A stretch of DNA of 64,000 nucleotides, from contig OX335660.1 in the NCBI GenBank assembly GCA_946894095.1, positions 15,877,001-15,941,000 on the forward strand, in the 5' to 3' direction. Every line of letters begins with the position of its first letter. The stretch's first letter is position 1. This stretch comes from Incurvaria masculella. Lineage: Eukaryota > Arthropoda > Insecta > Lepidoptera > Incurvariidae. The position numbers were made by a program, and so were the translations under genes. The notes below the pieces were generated by a model that did not search any database, was not told the origin of the DNA, and was given only the letters and a program-made list of their open reading frames with translations. This document shows, piece after piece, positions 23,697 through 34,934 of the stretch.

Positions 23697-23850
23697 TGAG
23701 GGCTCGAAAAGACAAAAAATCAAAATCAACGTCAAAGTATGATTAAACACGTCACTTGGTGTGGACAGTATGGAAGGAACTCTATGCGGTTCACTAAAAG
23801 TGACATGTTTGAACATTGATTAACTCAGCCGTGTCTTCGTGCAACCGGGG
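23697..23850 (-). mobile_element. Palindromic 'cacgaag' MITE, copy 2
   Basis: Reverse of copy 1: aaatcaaaatcaacgtcaaa, gattaaacacgtcact, ggttcactaaaagtgacatg, cttcgtgcaaccgggg. It abuts the TTAA of MITE A3. Confidence 0.75.
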
Positions 23851-23855
23851 CTTAA

Positions 23856-24397
23856 GGTGGCCCATCCCGCTCATCTCCCCATACAAAAGGGGAAAGAAGA
23901 TCACGCCCATATTTCTTGTCAGAGATCCAAAATTTTGCTCAAAATAGCTTTATTTGATCGAACTAGATGTCTGATGACCATTGGCATTGTAAAATTGTGT
24001 TTGGTTTCTAAGTTATAAGGTCCGAAAGTTCGCATTTTTCGCGCGTTTTATAAAATAACTTTGGAGGTGGATTACGCAATGATAAAGTAAGAACATCTTA
24101 TAAAGATTAGTCATCAGACATAGCTTATTTAATCGAGATTTATGATCTATTTGGTTTTTGTTCGATTTTTTAATACAGCGGTCGTGGTTTACTTTTAGCT
24201 ATAAGTCGTTTTTAAATTAAAATTTTCGTAAATCTTACCAAATCATACACTATGCACATTGTCTTTTTTGTGGAAATGCTGCATCTTCCTCGTCACGGAG
24301 CCTGTCTTATTCTTTGAAACAGAGAAGGTCCCAGAGCGCAACAGCACGGTTATGTACCGTGCCCGCGAATGAGTTAGGCCCGCCGGGTTGGGCCACC
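23856..24397 (+). mobile_element. TTAA-MITE family A, full copy A3
   Basis: TTAA at 23852-23855 and 24398-24401. Ends GGTGGCCCATCCCGC and CCCGCCGGGTTGGGCCACC. 542 bp, close to the other full copies. Confidence 0.9.
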
Positions 24398-24972
24398 TTA
24401 AAGGTGAGACTCACAATATTTATGATGGATTAGGCGAATAGCAAGATTGTATTCTAACTTCTGAGTATAAGATATTAGGTTATTTTTGTTAATAATATGA
24501 AGGATGTAATATTACAATTCAAATGCTCTTAAAGTAGATTTGTAATTTTTTATGACTGTGAAATCACAAAGGACGAAGAAGAATGGAAAAAAATCCTCGG
24601 CAGTAGTCATGCTAATAAATATGTGCAAGAAATTATGTTAGACAGGTAATCGGTGTAGCTGGAATATTTTTACTAGCTTATGTTATGTTATCAAGTGGAT
24701 AAAATTAAAAATAATAACTAATTAAGAAAAAGACATTTTTCATACGGCCAATTAGCATGGAAATTCAGAGGGGAAACGCACAGAGCATTTTAGGTACTAT
24801 GGGCAGCTCGGCGGGCATGGAGGAAATTTTCTATTTAGTTTAGGATAGTATTAGTTGTTAGTTTATTTTAGTAAGTTGTTAGTTTAATTTTGTTTAGGAA
24901 TTATGTTGTTTTTGTTCAAACCTTAATTTAGTTTAATTATGTAATAGATTTATAACCAAATAAAGACATTAA

Positions 24973-25444
24973 GGCGCTAGGACTAGCCAACTACTCGCGC
25001 CATACAAATGCACTTTTTAACAAATGTAATAATATGTAGTGAAACGCTTCAGCAAATCCAAATAGAACTCCAGACTGATAATGGATTGTTAATATTTTTT
25101 TATTCCATCATTTATTTAAATAATAATAAAAATAAAAACAGTTGATTTTTCTCATTAGAAATCTGAAAGTCATTCGATTTCTAGATATAAGCAAAAACAG
25201 CATATATGCATAAACAAAAAATTCCATTTGCTTTTAGATTTCTACATTTAGTCAAAAAAGTTCGGAAATGGACACCGATTCCGCAATGTATTTTGTATAG
25301 AAAAAGGAAACATACATTAACGAAAATCATTCGATTCCTAGACAAGGAATCATATATTGTAAGGATGACACTTATAACCGTCAGACTTAGTTAGTTTACT
25401 TGGGGTGCCTCGTCTAACTTTGCGATTTGGCTAGTACCAGGCCC
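24973..25444 (+). mobile_element. TTAA-MITE family D, copy D1
   Basis: TTAA at 24969-24972 and 25445-25448. Ends GGCGCTAGGACTAGCCAAC and TTGGCTAGTACCAGGCCC are imperfectly inverted. The interior recurs almost unchanged at 27385-27855. The 60-residue frames inside are the same in both copies and are repeat-derived. Confidence 0.88.
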
Positions 25445-25448
25445 TTAA

Positions 25449-26419
25449 GAAAAAAAACTGATATATAAAAATATTTGAGACCTGACACGAAGTAAGTTTT
25501 TTAAACACATTGGGAAGCCGTTCTCTCGTCACAATCCATAAGTGCTCGCAATGGACGGCGCGGTCAAAAGACTCAATTTCCCGTCCTTCCGACGTCCGAA
25601 AGTCGCGTCATCTCCTGTCGCACACAATCGAGTTCCCGAAATGACCGAATATCCGGAAAATCCGGCCGTCAGCGCCCGCTGCGCTCCCCTGGAACTATCT
25701 CCAGTAAATCACTACTTGAGATGCACTCGACGTCCCTCGGCGCTTGCACGCTTCGCTTGTGTGGAGCGACCATTTGTCACGGAGCGGGCTGGTGCATTTT
25801 TGAAGCCGGACACATGATGGGAATAGTTCAGATGGGCTATGAGGGTCGAATTACGAGCATCTAATATTGTCATGATGTTTAAGGTAACCCCCAGATAAAC
25901 GTAGCTTGTAAACTGCTTGAAAACAACTCTATCAGTTCTTGTATTTAACATCAGTGAAATCGAAAAATATATCTTGAGTAAAATCACAGAGAAAAGATCG
26001 AATGAAGATTTTTGCTCTAATTTGAATTGGAGTGGAAAATAAACAAAAATGTGCAGATTGTTAGAATTTGGATACAAGCAAATCAGTGCATAGATCTGCA
26101 AAGTGATTTTAAAATTATTTCCAAACTACATTTGTATGGTATTTTAATTTTTCAATGCAAATCTGAAGAGATAAAAGCGTGGCAAATGTCCATCACAGTG
26201 CTCAGGAATATTCATTAGTAACTAGCTTGATTTCTGGTTTTAAATATTCAACATTGGAGCTTTAAACTTAAATGTTCTTCACTACAACTAGCTAGATATC
26301 TCCGTGACGGTTGATTTAAGCATATAGCATATACCTACTCGTTTTTCCACGATCTATTTTCTACATCAGTGGGAACTGAGAGATTGAAGCAAACAGAATC
26401 CGATCCGAATTAATTTGCT
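25449..26419. other. Receptor intron; GC-rich patch only
   Basis: 25540-25800 is more GC-rich with a 91-residue frame lacking family features; 25860-26150 resembles diverged family-C interior (aaactacatttgtatgg). Not called as a gene. Confidence 0.35.
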
Positions 26420-26423
26420 TTAA

Positions 26424-26754
26424 GGATGTTCCGACCCATACAATGTTTTTTTTACACAGAACGCAAAAGTATTGCACTTTAAGGCACGAATTCGTCAAAA
26501 ATATTAAATATAGCCATAGTAGTTGCAGCGGATACATATTCACAATTTCAGGAGAGAGAAGTTTTACACCGTTAGATGGCGCTGTTAAATAAAAATCGTA
26601 TTTAAATAAATTGTAACAAAACCAATAATCCTGAAATTGTGAAATTGTTTTCGCTGCAAGTAATATGAATATATATTATCAATAAAAGTTTAATATAAAG
26701 TGCAATACTTTTTGCGTTATGTGTGCAAACAACTTTATATGGGTCGGAACAGCC
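26424..26754 (+). mobile_element. TTAA-MITE family B, copy B2
   Basis: TTAA at 26420-26423 and 26755-26758; ends GGATGTTCCGACCCATAC and ATGGGTCGGAACAGCC. Confidence 0.9.
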
Positions 26755-27012
26755 TTAAGTCCGCCCGCTCCACACTCCACACTCTGCGAGCGCAGGAACG
26801 GCGCGCGATGTTTTGACGAGCGCCGGAAACTGGGTCAGTTCCCCATGTAACATTTTGAGAATCTTATTATGTTCTGATGAAAGCGAGGTCTCCTTTTCTA
26901 ATAATAAATTTACAAAAATGGACTCGGTCGATTTAATAAAATGAATCAGTGCTTAAAGTCATTGATGTGTCGTCACATTCAGTACACCGATAACATCGCA
27001 TTTACACCTTAA

Positions 27013-27380
27013 GGTCGGCCAGTAAGCACCTGAAAATTTCGCCTCCCATACAAACGTAGTTTACTAATGATTTGAAAACCACTGTTCCAACTTACTTGAT
27101 ATTTGGTATCTAATATTAGGCTACAAATATCTGTGTCTGCATGCCTTTGTTTTTTCGGTAAATGTATTCTGGGTCAAACCACAGAGAAAACAAAATTCGT
27201 ATGAAGATTTTCTTTTTGCATTCATTTCATTCGGTTTGGATTTTTCAAAAAAACAAAAACATGCAGACACAGATATTTGTTACCTGATATTAGATATTAA
27301 ATATCAATTTAATTGGAATAGCGGTTTCCAAATTATTAGTAAACTACGTTTGTATGGGAAGCATAGCTTACGGGCCGTTC
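27013..27380 (+). mobile_element. TTAA-MITE family C, copy C2 (left part of C-D-C block)
   Basis: TTAA at 27009-27012 and 27381-27384. Starts GGTCGGCCAGTAAGC, ends CTTACGGGCCGTTC. Nearly identical to C1. Confidence 0.9.
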
Positions 27381-27384
27381 TTAA

Positions 27385-27855
27385 GGCGCTAGGACTAGCC
27401 AACTACTCGCGCCATACAAATGCACTTTTTAACAAATGTAATAATATGTAGTGAAACGCTTCAGCAAATCCAAATAGAACTCCAGACTGATAATGGATTG
27501 TTAATATTTTTTTATTCCATCATTTATTTAAATAATAATAAAAATAAAAAAGTTGATTTTTCTCATAAGAAATCTGAAAGTAATTCGATTTCTAGATATA
27601 AGCAAAAACAGCATATATGCATAAACAAAAAAATCCATTTGCTTTTAGATTTCTACATTTAGTCAAAAAAGTTCGGAAATGGACACCGTTTCCGCAATGT
27701 ATTTTGTATAGAAAAAGGAAACATACATTAACGAAAATAGGTCGATTCCTAGACAAGGAATCATATATTATAAGAATGACACTTATAATCGTCAGACTTA
27801 GTTAGTTAACTTGGGGTGCCTCGTCTAACTTTGCGATTTGGCTAGTACCAGGGCC
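27385..27855 (+). mobile_element. TTAA-MITE family D, copy D2 (centre of C-D-C block)
   Basis: TTAA 27381-27384 is shared with C2 and TTAA 27856-27859 with C3. The sequence is close to D1. Confidence 0.9.
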
Positions 27856-27859
27856 TTAA

Positions 27860-28227
27860 GAACGGCCCGTAAGCTATGTTCCCCATACAAACGTAGTTTA
27901 GTAATTATTTAAAAAACACTGTTCCGATTTGCTTCATATTTGGTATATAATATTCTACCATAAATATCTGTGTCTGCATGTTTTTGATTTGCTGAAAAAA
28001 CTAAAGCAAGTTAAATAACAGGCAAAATAAAATCTTTATACAAATTTTCTTTTCACTGTTATGTAACACAGGATACATTTTTCGAACTAACAAACACTTG
28101 CAGACATCGATATTAGTTGCCTGATATTGAGTCCCAAATATCAAGAAATTAGGAACAGTGGTTTTCAAATGATTAGTAAACTACGTTTGTATGGGGAGCG
28201 TAATTTTCTGATGCTTACGGGCCGACC
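27860..28227 (-). mobile_element. TTAA-MITE family C, copy C3 (right part, inverted)
   Basis: Starts GAACGGCCCGTAAGC, ends GCTTACGGGCCGACC, followed by TTAA 28228-28231. Inverted relative to C2 and more diverged, so C2 and C3 are not a fresh duplication. Confidence 0.88.
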
Positions 28228-28939
28228 TTAAGGCCATCCTTTTGATTTAACGAAATATGTTTAAATAATTTTATTTCTCGACGAAGACAATATTTTACCT
28301 GAATCATAATCTCACACTCTAACTGTAACTAATAAAATGCAATGGGGTAGGTTAAGTAATGTTTACATTAATAAATAAACACTAATTTCTAGACCTTTTA
28401 CCTACCTTAATACTGGGTGTAATGTCCAGTTCAAATAAATTTACCCATGAATCACGATTCTAACCTTTAGTATTTTAAGAATGACTGCTGAATGATGCTA
28501 AAAGAAGTTGAAGGCACATCCAATCCCAAATGTCTTTGAAATACTCGAGGTCACCCATCTTGGAAGTTTATCGGTGCTCCACACTCCAGCTTCCGCGACC
28601 CTAGCCCGGACGGACAGCGACTAATGGCGCCGGCAGAAGCCACGCGAATAGAAGTATGCGTCCAGAGATTGGTTGAAATATTTCCGTTTGATTGTAAACA
28701 AGTGGATGAATTTATAGGTCTTTGAGCTTGCTTGTATTACATTTGAACAGATGTGTTATATATTTGACAGGTCAAACGTTAAACTTAAAGATCATCAACA
28801 CAGAACAAAATTATTTTTCATTTCACAAGTAAACTTGCTCCCGCAGATCACATAAATGCCTTCTAAAGACTCACATTTTTGCTGACTTTATACAAGTTAT
28901 CAACCATTCTGAGAACAAATTACCTTTCATATTATACTA

Positions 28940-28997
28940 TTAGGTGTGCTACAGGGAGCCTTCTTGGATCCACACTTTTTCATAATTTTAATGGATG
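28940..28997 (+). pseudogene. Reverse-transcriptase motif fossil
   Basis: The frame reads GVLQGAFLDPHFFIILM, resembling the conserved GVPQGSxLGPLLF box of LINE reverse transcriptases with several substitutions. Nothing else of the RT is recognisable around it. Confidence 0.45.
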
Positions 28998-29043
28998 GAT
29001 GGATTCGATAATCCATGGCTCAAATGCTACTTACATCTTACAG

Positions 29044-29184
29044 GGTGCTATCAGAGGCTCGGGAGCTGAGAGAATTTCCATCATTGAACGGCTCTGGAGC
29101 GCTTGAGACTCTGCGCCTGGACCGCGCGGCGCTAACGGCCCTTCCGCACGACCTGTGCCGCTCATGTCCGCGCCTGCGCACTCT
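29044..29184 (+). CDS. rk: LRR exon with REFPSLNG signature
   Basis: Acceptor tcttacag, donor gtaagc, 141 bp, phase 2. It encodes 47 residues covering two LRRs, beginning VLSEARELREFPSLNGSGAL. The EFPxLxGxxxLExLxL pattern is the hallmark repeat in the middle of type B LGR ectodomains, which fixes the register of the array: nothing appears to be missing between 18912 and this exon. A fossil reverse-transcriptase box lies about 50 bases upstream. Confidence 0.93.
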
Positions 29185-29957
29185 GTAAGCATACTCATTC
29201 ATGTGGATGGATAAAATTATATCTATCTGTTTATTCACTTGTTTTACTACATTTTACTTACTTTCTCTAAGATTTTGCTGTGACCTAAGTGCTCTCTATA
29301 TGTCTTCAAAATATGTTTGTCTTGGTTCGTATATCATTCATATTTAAAATATCTAATACATGGGCCACATGTTTATTCAGTGTGTGCTCGCAATTAATGC
29401 ATATTGAATAAATCTGAAATCCAATGTTGACTTATTTGCATCTATCCAACATATAGGGTTTAAATGTAAGATGATACGACACAAGACATTACTTTTATAT
29501 ATGTCATTCGCAGCACCTGTAAACCTTGAAAATACCAAAAAGAAATGAATATGATCTAAAAAGCTGTTTTTTCTTAGTTTGATGGGCTAGACGAGACAAT
29601 GGAAATACTGAAATTCAGCAGTGCCTACATGACACGTGATATCTGCCGCGTGTGCCCACTGAGCCCTCATCAAAATACCCTCGTATCTGATCCACCCGCC
29701 AATATCAATGAAAAAGTATATTTGACGTTGGTTGAACGGCTCATCTATTTATATGGCCCAATACTCTCCAATCTGTCTCGATATCGGCTCAACTATTGCG
29801 AAATTTTGTTCTTTATAGAATCCCTAGCTTCGGTACCCGATTTCGCTCGGGGCAGTAAAGAAAAGTTTTTATTTCGGGTTAAAACGTAATCTATGTAGTG
29901 ATGTAGGTTGTAGGTACAATTCAAATTTAGTGTCTAGCCCATAAGCTGTCTCTGCGT
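29185..29957. other. Receptor intron, no element recognised
   Basis: The 96-residue open frame at 29599-29889 has no recognisable motif. Confidence 0.4.
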
Positions 29958-30252
29958 AAAAAAACCGACCAAATGCGAGTCGGACTCGCACACGAAAGGT
30001 TCCGTACCATCGTACAAGATATAACACAAAACATCCCGTTGTTTGTATGGGCTGTATCTCAGTAACCGTAACAGATAGACAGCTGAAATTTTCACAGAGT
30101 GTGTATTTATTTTGCCGCTATAACAACAAATTGGTAAAATTGAAAAATAGTTAAAATTCCATACAAAAAACGTGATTTTTTCGTGTTAAATCTTTTACGA
30201 TGGTACGGAACCCTTCTTGTGCGAGTCCGACTCGCACTTGGCCGGTTTTTTT
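29958..30252. mobile_element. Family L, copy L3, fold-back form without (ACGG)n
   Basis: The left arm (accgaccaaatgcgagtcgg ... ggttccgtaccatcg) is inverted in the right arm (ggtacggaacccttcttgtg ... cgagtccgactcgcacttgg). The centre has gctgtatctcagtaaccgta and ttattttgccgctataacaa in reverse, so the second half is an inverted copy of the element. Confidence 0.82.
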
Positions 30253-30282
30253 ATGTTATACGTTTCTCTTTTTTATTATGTC

Positions 30283-30352
30283 TTTTTTATTGTTGTTTTT
30301 ATGTGTATTGTTGTTATGCGCTGAATAAACGATTTGATTTGATTTGAACCCT
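30283..30352 (+). repeat. LINE 3' tail remnant
   Basis: gctgaataaacgatttgatt followed by tgatttgaa: a poly(A)-type signal with short tandem tail, as at the 3' ends of lepidopteran LINEs. A similar tail is at 37530 and, reversed, at 62042. Confidence 0.55.
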
Positions 30353-30410
30353 TCACGAATTTTAAGAAACGTAAAATTATGTAACTCTCCCGTCTGTTAA
30401 AGGGGGGAAC

Positions 30411-31040
30411 GGCATAACGTATAATATGCAGATCGTATAATGTCATATTTTAACAAAATTTTAAAACCATGCACAACGTATAATCGGCAGATCGTATAAT
30501 CTTATACGTAGTGCATGAAGAAGTCCAAAAAATTAAATTACTTATTTCTCCATGCATAACGTATAATAGTCACAACGTATAATGTTATGATCTTTATTTC
30601 ACAAAAAAAGAAAACCATGCATATCATATAATCCTAAAATATTTCATACGATAAGCGCCCTTATAGATATAAGATTAAAGATTATACTCGCACGCGACTT
30701 TTCGACCGTCTCAATTAGCGTTGTAGCAAATTGTTACTCTTCAACAGATATCGATTCGTAGCAATTTCAGCCTTAAATGTATCGTTGTTAGGGCGCTTTA
30801 TGCAGTGCTTCTTGGCATATTATACGTTCTGCATGGTTTTCTTTTTTTGTGAATTCATGTTAGGAATATTATACGTTGTGACTATTATACGTTCTGCATG
30901 ATGCAAAGAGTTTATTTTATTTTTAAACTCATGCACAACGTATAACATTATACGTTGTGGATATTATACGATATGCATGGTTTTAATTTTTTGGAAAAAA
31001 ATACTATTATACGTTGTGAATATTATACGTAGTGAATACG
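30411..31040. mobile_element. Fold-back element packed with TATACG motifs
   Basis: Two arms (about 30412-30660 and 30785-31038) in inverse orientation hold some 15 copies of CGTATAA/TTATACG, mostly as cacaacgtataat or gcagatcgtataatg, interleaved with accatgca / tgcatggt. The central 120 bp (30665-30785, atactcgcacgcgacttttc ...) is unique. No coding capacity. Confidence 0.8.
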
Positions 31041-31317
31041 ACTCTGTTAAAGTACACTACTGCTCCCGAAATTCCTCTGCATATTTGAAAATGTACTTGC
31101 GTGCTGCACGGTCCAGTGAAATAATTTCTCAACATTCTTAGATGTGAGGATGTATCACGAGGCCATCCATTCCAGCAGGGTGCATAAGATCCGTATAACC
31201 ATTATGTTGTTGCCATCGATATAAGTTGTTGCACAGCGTTCAGTGTACAGGACGGTGGTAATAGAATTCCGGGGACCTAGATAATTTTCTGAAGGTATAA
31301 CTAAGAATGAAGCGAAG

Positions 31318-31412
31318 GTCTGGCATGGCACCTATAATAATTCCTTGGGAAATTTGGTGTGATGGGTTGATGGGCACGGTATGTGTATTACTAGCCATCA
31401 ATATTTTTAGAC
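31318..31412 (+). mobile_element. SINE body/tail fragment
   Basis: ggtctggcatggcacctata, attccttgggaaatttggtg and tgtattactagccatcaata match the 3' part of the SINE body with substitutions. Confidence 0.65.
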
Positions 31413-32025
31413 CTTAAATTTCGGGGGAGCCTGTGGTCGTAATTCTTCTCCTAACGCGGTCATAGTGCATGGTTCATAGCTATAGTTGTACCCGGTATGT
31501 GGAGCTGTTGTCGAGATCCAAACTTTTCTTTGGAATTAATGTTCAAAACTAAATTAACCCGAGCGGAGCCGGAACGCACAGTTAGTAATATAAAATATTA
31601 TAAATCATTATATTGTTAGGTTTACCTTTGTAACGTTCATGATCATTTAAATAAATACCGCCACTGACACACTACTTATAGTTATCTTAAAATGAAACCG
31701 AACGAAATTACAACGGAAATCATGAAAATATACGTTTTGTATATAACATAAAAAAACAGGCTTGGTGGACTTAGCCTGGTTTTCACCAACTTCCGATTTA
31801 TTTTAATCGACACTCAAAGGGCCTTTATTACTAAAGTGCTGATTATCTTATATATTGGTATTGATTGCGAGATGGTAAGAAAGTCCCTTTAATGTGAGGA
31901 TTAAGCTAATCATTACCTGGTGGAAGAGACCTTTAACCTGTTTGGTTTTTCATGTGCATGGGAACCAGTGATTTCACTTCCAAAACACATTCATAGTGAA
32001 GTATGTACATATGTTTGATTTAAAA
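31413..32025. other. Receptor intron, little recognised
   Basis: 31765-31930 resembles sequence at 2410-2590 in reverse (tggttttcaccaac, aagtgctgat, tattgattgcgag), so it may be part of an unnamed dispersed repeat. Confidence 0.4.
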
Positions 32026-32029
32026 TTAA

Positions 32030-32549
32030 GGTGGCCCAACCCGCTCAACTCCCCATACAAACGGGGAAAGAAGATCACGCCCATATTTCTTGTCAGACAT
32101 CCAAAATTCTGCTCAAAATAGCTTTATTTGATCGAACTAGATGTCTGATGACCGTTGGCATTGTACAATTGTGTTTGGTTTCTAAGTTATGAGGTCCGAA
32201 AGTTCGAATTTTTCGCGCGTTTTATACAATAACTTTGGAGGTGGATTACGCAATGATAAAGTAAGAACAAACATTAGTCATCAGACATAGCCTGTTTCAT
32301 CAAAATTTATAATAAATTTGGTTTTTGTTTGATTTATTACTACAGCAGTCGTGGTTTACTTTTAGCTATAAGTCGTTTTGTAAATCTTACCAAATCATAC
32401 ACTATGCACATTGTCTGCTTTGTGGACACGTTGCATCTTCCTCTTAACGGAGCCTGTCTTTTTCTTTGAAACAGTGAAGGTCCCAGAGCGCAATAGCACG
32501 GTTTTGTACCGTCCCCTCGAATGAGTTAGTCCCGTCGGGTTGGGCCACC
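32030..32549 (+). mobile_element. TTAA-MITE family A, copy A4
   Basis: TTAA at 32026-32029 and 32550-32553. Ends GGTGGCCCAACCCGC and GTCGGGTTGGGCCACC. Confidence 0.9.
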
Positions 32550-32947
32550 TTAAATCCAACGTACATCTATCATCTATCATCAACGTACACATACTACTCT
32601 ACTCTCTACTATAGTTAGGATATTGCATATGTACTGCGCTAGCATAGATAAAACAGCAATCTATGGCGCTAGCAATATACATATGATCGCCCCCACCGAG
32701 ATGTGCTCGGCCCACATACCGGCTGCGTGGTCCGATGGTTCGAGAATCTCTGGTATCTCAGTGCAGTAATAGTGCAGATAACACGCTGAATACTGCCGCC
32801 TGGGTAATGACATACCTTTACCGAGGACATGTGGTCACAATTTGACCTGTTATGGAGGACCCTATAGTCATTCACTAGTCTGCTAATTTACTGGTCTAAA
32901 TACAAGTACCCTTCGAGGATAACACTCGATAGTTACATCTATACATC

Positions 32948-32971
32948 TACAACAACAACAACAACAACAAC
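32948..32971. repeat. (CAA)n microsatellite
   Basis: About eight uninterrupted CAA units. Confidence 0.9.
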
Positions 32972-33090
32972 TTTTTGCTGAATATCCTCTAAATAAAAAG
33001 TCAGACTTTCCATACAAAGTAAATTAATAATTTAGTGTAAAAATAATCTAATGGTCTGTAAGAACGTGTGGGAGTGTTGTGTGTACTTGA

Positions 33091-33182
33091 ACATGGATGG
33101 CTAACATGACACCTGCTTTCATGACATTAGCCTGATACGCCACGTGGGATCTAGGTTTCATGCCAAGAACTTTCTTACTAAA
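33091..33182 (-). mobile_element. SINE tail fragment, minus strand
   Basis: acatggatggctaacatgac, cctgatacgccacgtgggat and catgccaagaactttctta match the 3' part of the SINE in reverse. Confidence 0.65.
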
Positions 33183-33444
33183 CTAAACATTCCTTATTAA
33201 ATTACACTAGACAAAAACATAAATTTCAAAAATATATGTCTCGGTAACTAGACACTGTAGAGAAAAAAATATATTTTTTTTTGTCTCGGAAAAACATGAG
33301 GATTACGCTGACGAAATTAATGTACTGGCCTTTACGAAAACCTGTATAAAGTAGATCATCAACTTTCTTGCTCTTTCACACGACACTGTAGAGAAGACTG
33401 TACAGAAATATAATCTAAGTTAAGTATAATGCTAGAAATCTGTT

Positions 33445-33610
33445 TGAGGATTTGTCGTCGCGGTTGATCGAATCATCGCGTGACCAGAGGGCTGGCTGGT
33501 ATCTCGGGCAGAGGTTGAGCCTAGCTATTCAGAGAGGCAATGCGGCCAGTCTTTTGGGTACCCTGCCGCCTGGCAGCGATATGGCTGAAATTTATTATTT
33601 GTTGTAAATT
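33445..33610 (+). pseudogene. Retroelement polyprotein C-terminal end
   Basis: The frame reads LIESSRDQRAGWYLGQRLSL then AIQRGNAASLLGTLPPGSDM and ends at a stop near 33605. The RDxRAG...QRLSLAIQRGNAASLLGT block is a recurrent C-terminal signature of lepidopteran retroelement polyproteins as I remember them. The clade is uncertain. About 50 codons survive. Confidence 0.5.
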
Positions 33611-33922
33611 TGTGTAATTTTAGGAATAGTTTAATTTATAGGATAATGTATTATTTTAGTTTTTAATTTCTTTCTTGAATGAATATAAGTTTCATGAATT
33701 ATATTTTTTCGATATTGTCAGTATAACGTTGAGCTAGTTTAAGTTTACGATAGTCTAAAGAAGTTTAGTTTCTCAGATCATCTGTAATAAAATCTGGTTT
33801 CTGGTCAGGCCTTTCCATTCTTTTTGTGCATCATCGCATTTCGAACAACGTCGTTGAATATTGTCCCAGGACCGTATCTGTAACCCTACCTAACCTAACC
33901 TTAACGGAATGATGGCCAACAG

Positions 33923-33988
33923 AGACGTCAAGTCGAACCAGATCACACGAATGCCGGACTTCAGCGCATGCCGGGAGCTCCGAGTGCT
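33923..33988 (+). CDS. rk: Short LRR exon
   Basis: Acceptor gccaacag, donor gtgagt, 66 bp, phase 2. It encodes 22 residues, DVKSNQITRMPDFSACRELR plus VL, matching the short 22-residue LRR that follows the EFPxLxG repeat in type B LGRs. The polypyrimidine tract is poor, so a start two bases later is conceivable, but only 33923 keeps the frame. A degenerate 5S-type SINE begins 25 bases past the donor. Confidence 0.88.
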
Positions 33989-34012
33989 GTGAGTAAAATA
34001 TCTCTCAAAATA

Positions 34013-34340
34013 TCTACCTCGGTAGCCCAGTGGCGCGACGCCTTGCGGTTTGATAAGCTTGGTTAAGCAACTCTAAGCGCGGTTAGGTTCTAGATCGTTG
34101 ACCGTTCTCAACCGTTGAGGCTGGCCGTGGTTCGCATTATATGTAAAACTCTAGGTCCCCTTCGTTACTTATTAGGTATTATTAGATATCGTATTGAATG
34201 AACGATCCATGTTTTTCATCCAGTTCTATGTAGCCGAGCAATAAAAAGAAGGTCCTGGTATAGCTCATTATTTCCATGTGGTGTGTTGGCTAATATAATG
34301 TCAGTTGGTATTAGCTGTCCATGCCCATTCACACTGAAAG
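34013..34340 (+). mobile_element. SINE, 5S-type head, degenerate copy S6
   Basis: Begins cggtagcccagtggcgcgac. The 5S-derived part is eroded (cttggttaagcaactctaag, gatcgttgaccg) but in the same order as S4; the body gaggctggccgtggttcg, tccatgtttttcatccag and ggtcctggtatagctc follows. It starts 25 bases after the donor of the 33923 exon. Confidence 0.78.
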
Positions 34341-34790
34341 AAAGTCTTAGCCCAAAAGAAAAGTCAAACACTTGCAAACAACGTAATTTTAAGACTTGAC
34401 TTAACGATATCCCAATAACCGTTTTTAAAATGACAGCTTCACAAAAATAATGTTAATGCATTTGTTAATTAGTTGGTTTAGAAATCAAATTTTCATTATG
34501 TTGAATGACCATCAGTGCATGGAGGTGAAGAATGTAATTTCTTCACCTCAATGCATCAGTGTCGTTCCAATAAATATGAGATCTTAAGATTTTACCAATA
34601 TTTTCTGAAAGTGTTTGGAGGACATCTTTATATTAGCCCACTTGAATTCGTACACTTTTCAGAATATACATGGCTTTAACTAATGTCATATTTTTTTAGA
34701 ATTCTAGCTCATTTTCCATTATATCTTTAAATTCTTATCTGGTATGGTCTGATCCATGACTTTGAATATCGCATAACGTCAATTCCCCAG

Positions 34791-34934
34791 AGACCTGGCG
34801 TCCAACTTCATCAGCTCCCTGGAGTCCCGTCCGTTCCGCGGGCTCGCTCGCCTGCACGACCTACTCCTGGCGCGCAACCTGCTCACCTCGCTGCCGCGGG
34901 ACTCCTTCCACGGCCTCTCCGACCTGCAGGTGTT
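34791..34934 (+). CDS. rk: Double-LRR exon
   Basis: Acceptor aattccccag, donor gtgagt, 144 bp, phase 2. It encodes two LRRs of 24 residues with cores DLASNFISSLESRPFRGLAR and LLLARNLLTSLPRDSFHGLS. It is GC-rich. It is followed by an 11.5-kb intron filled with SINEs and MITEs. Confidence 0.93.
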
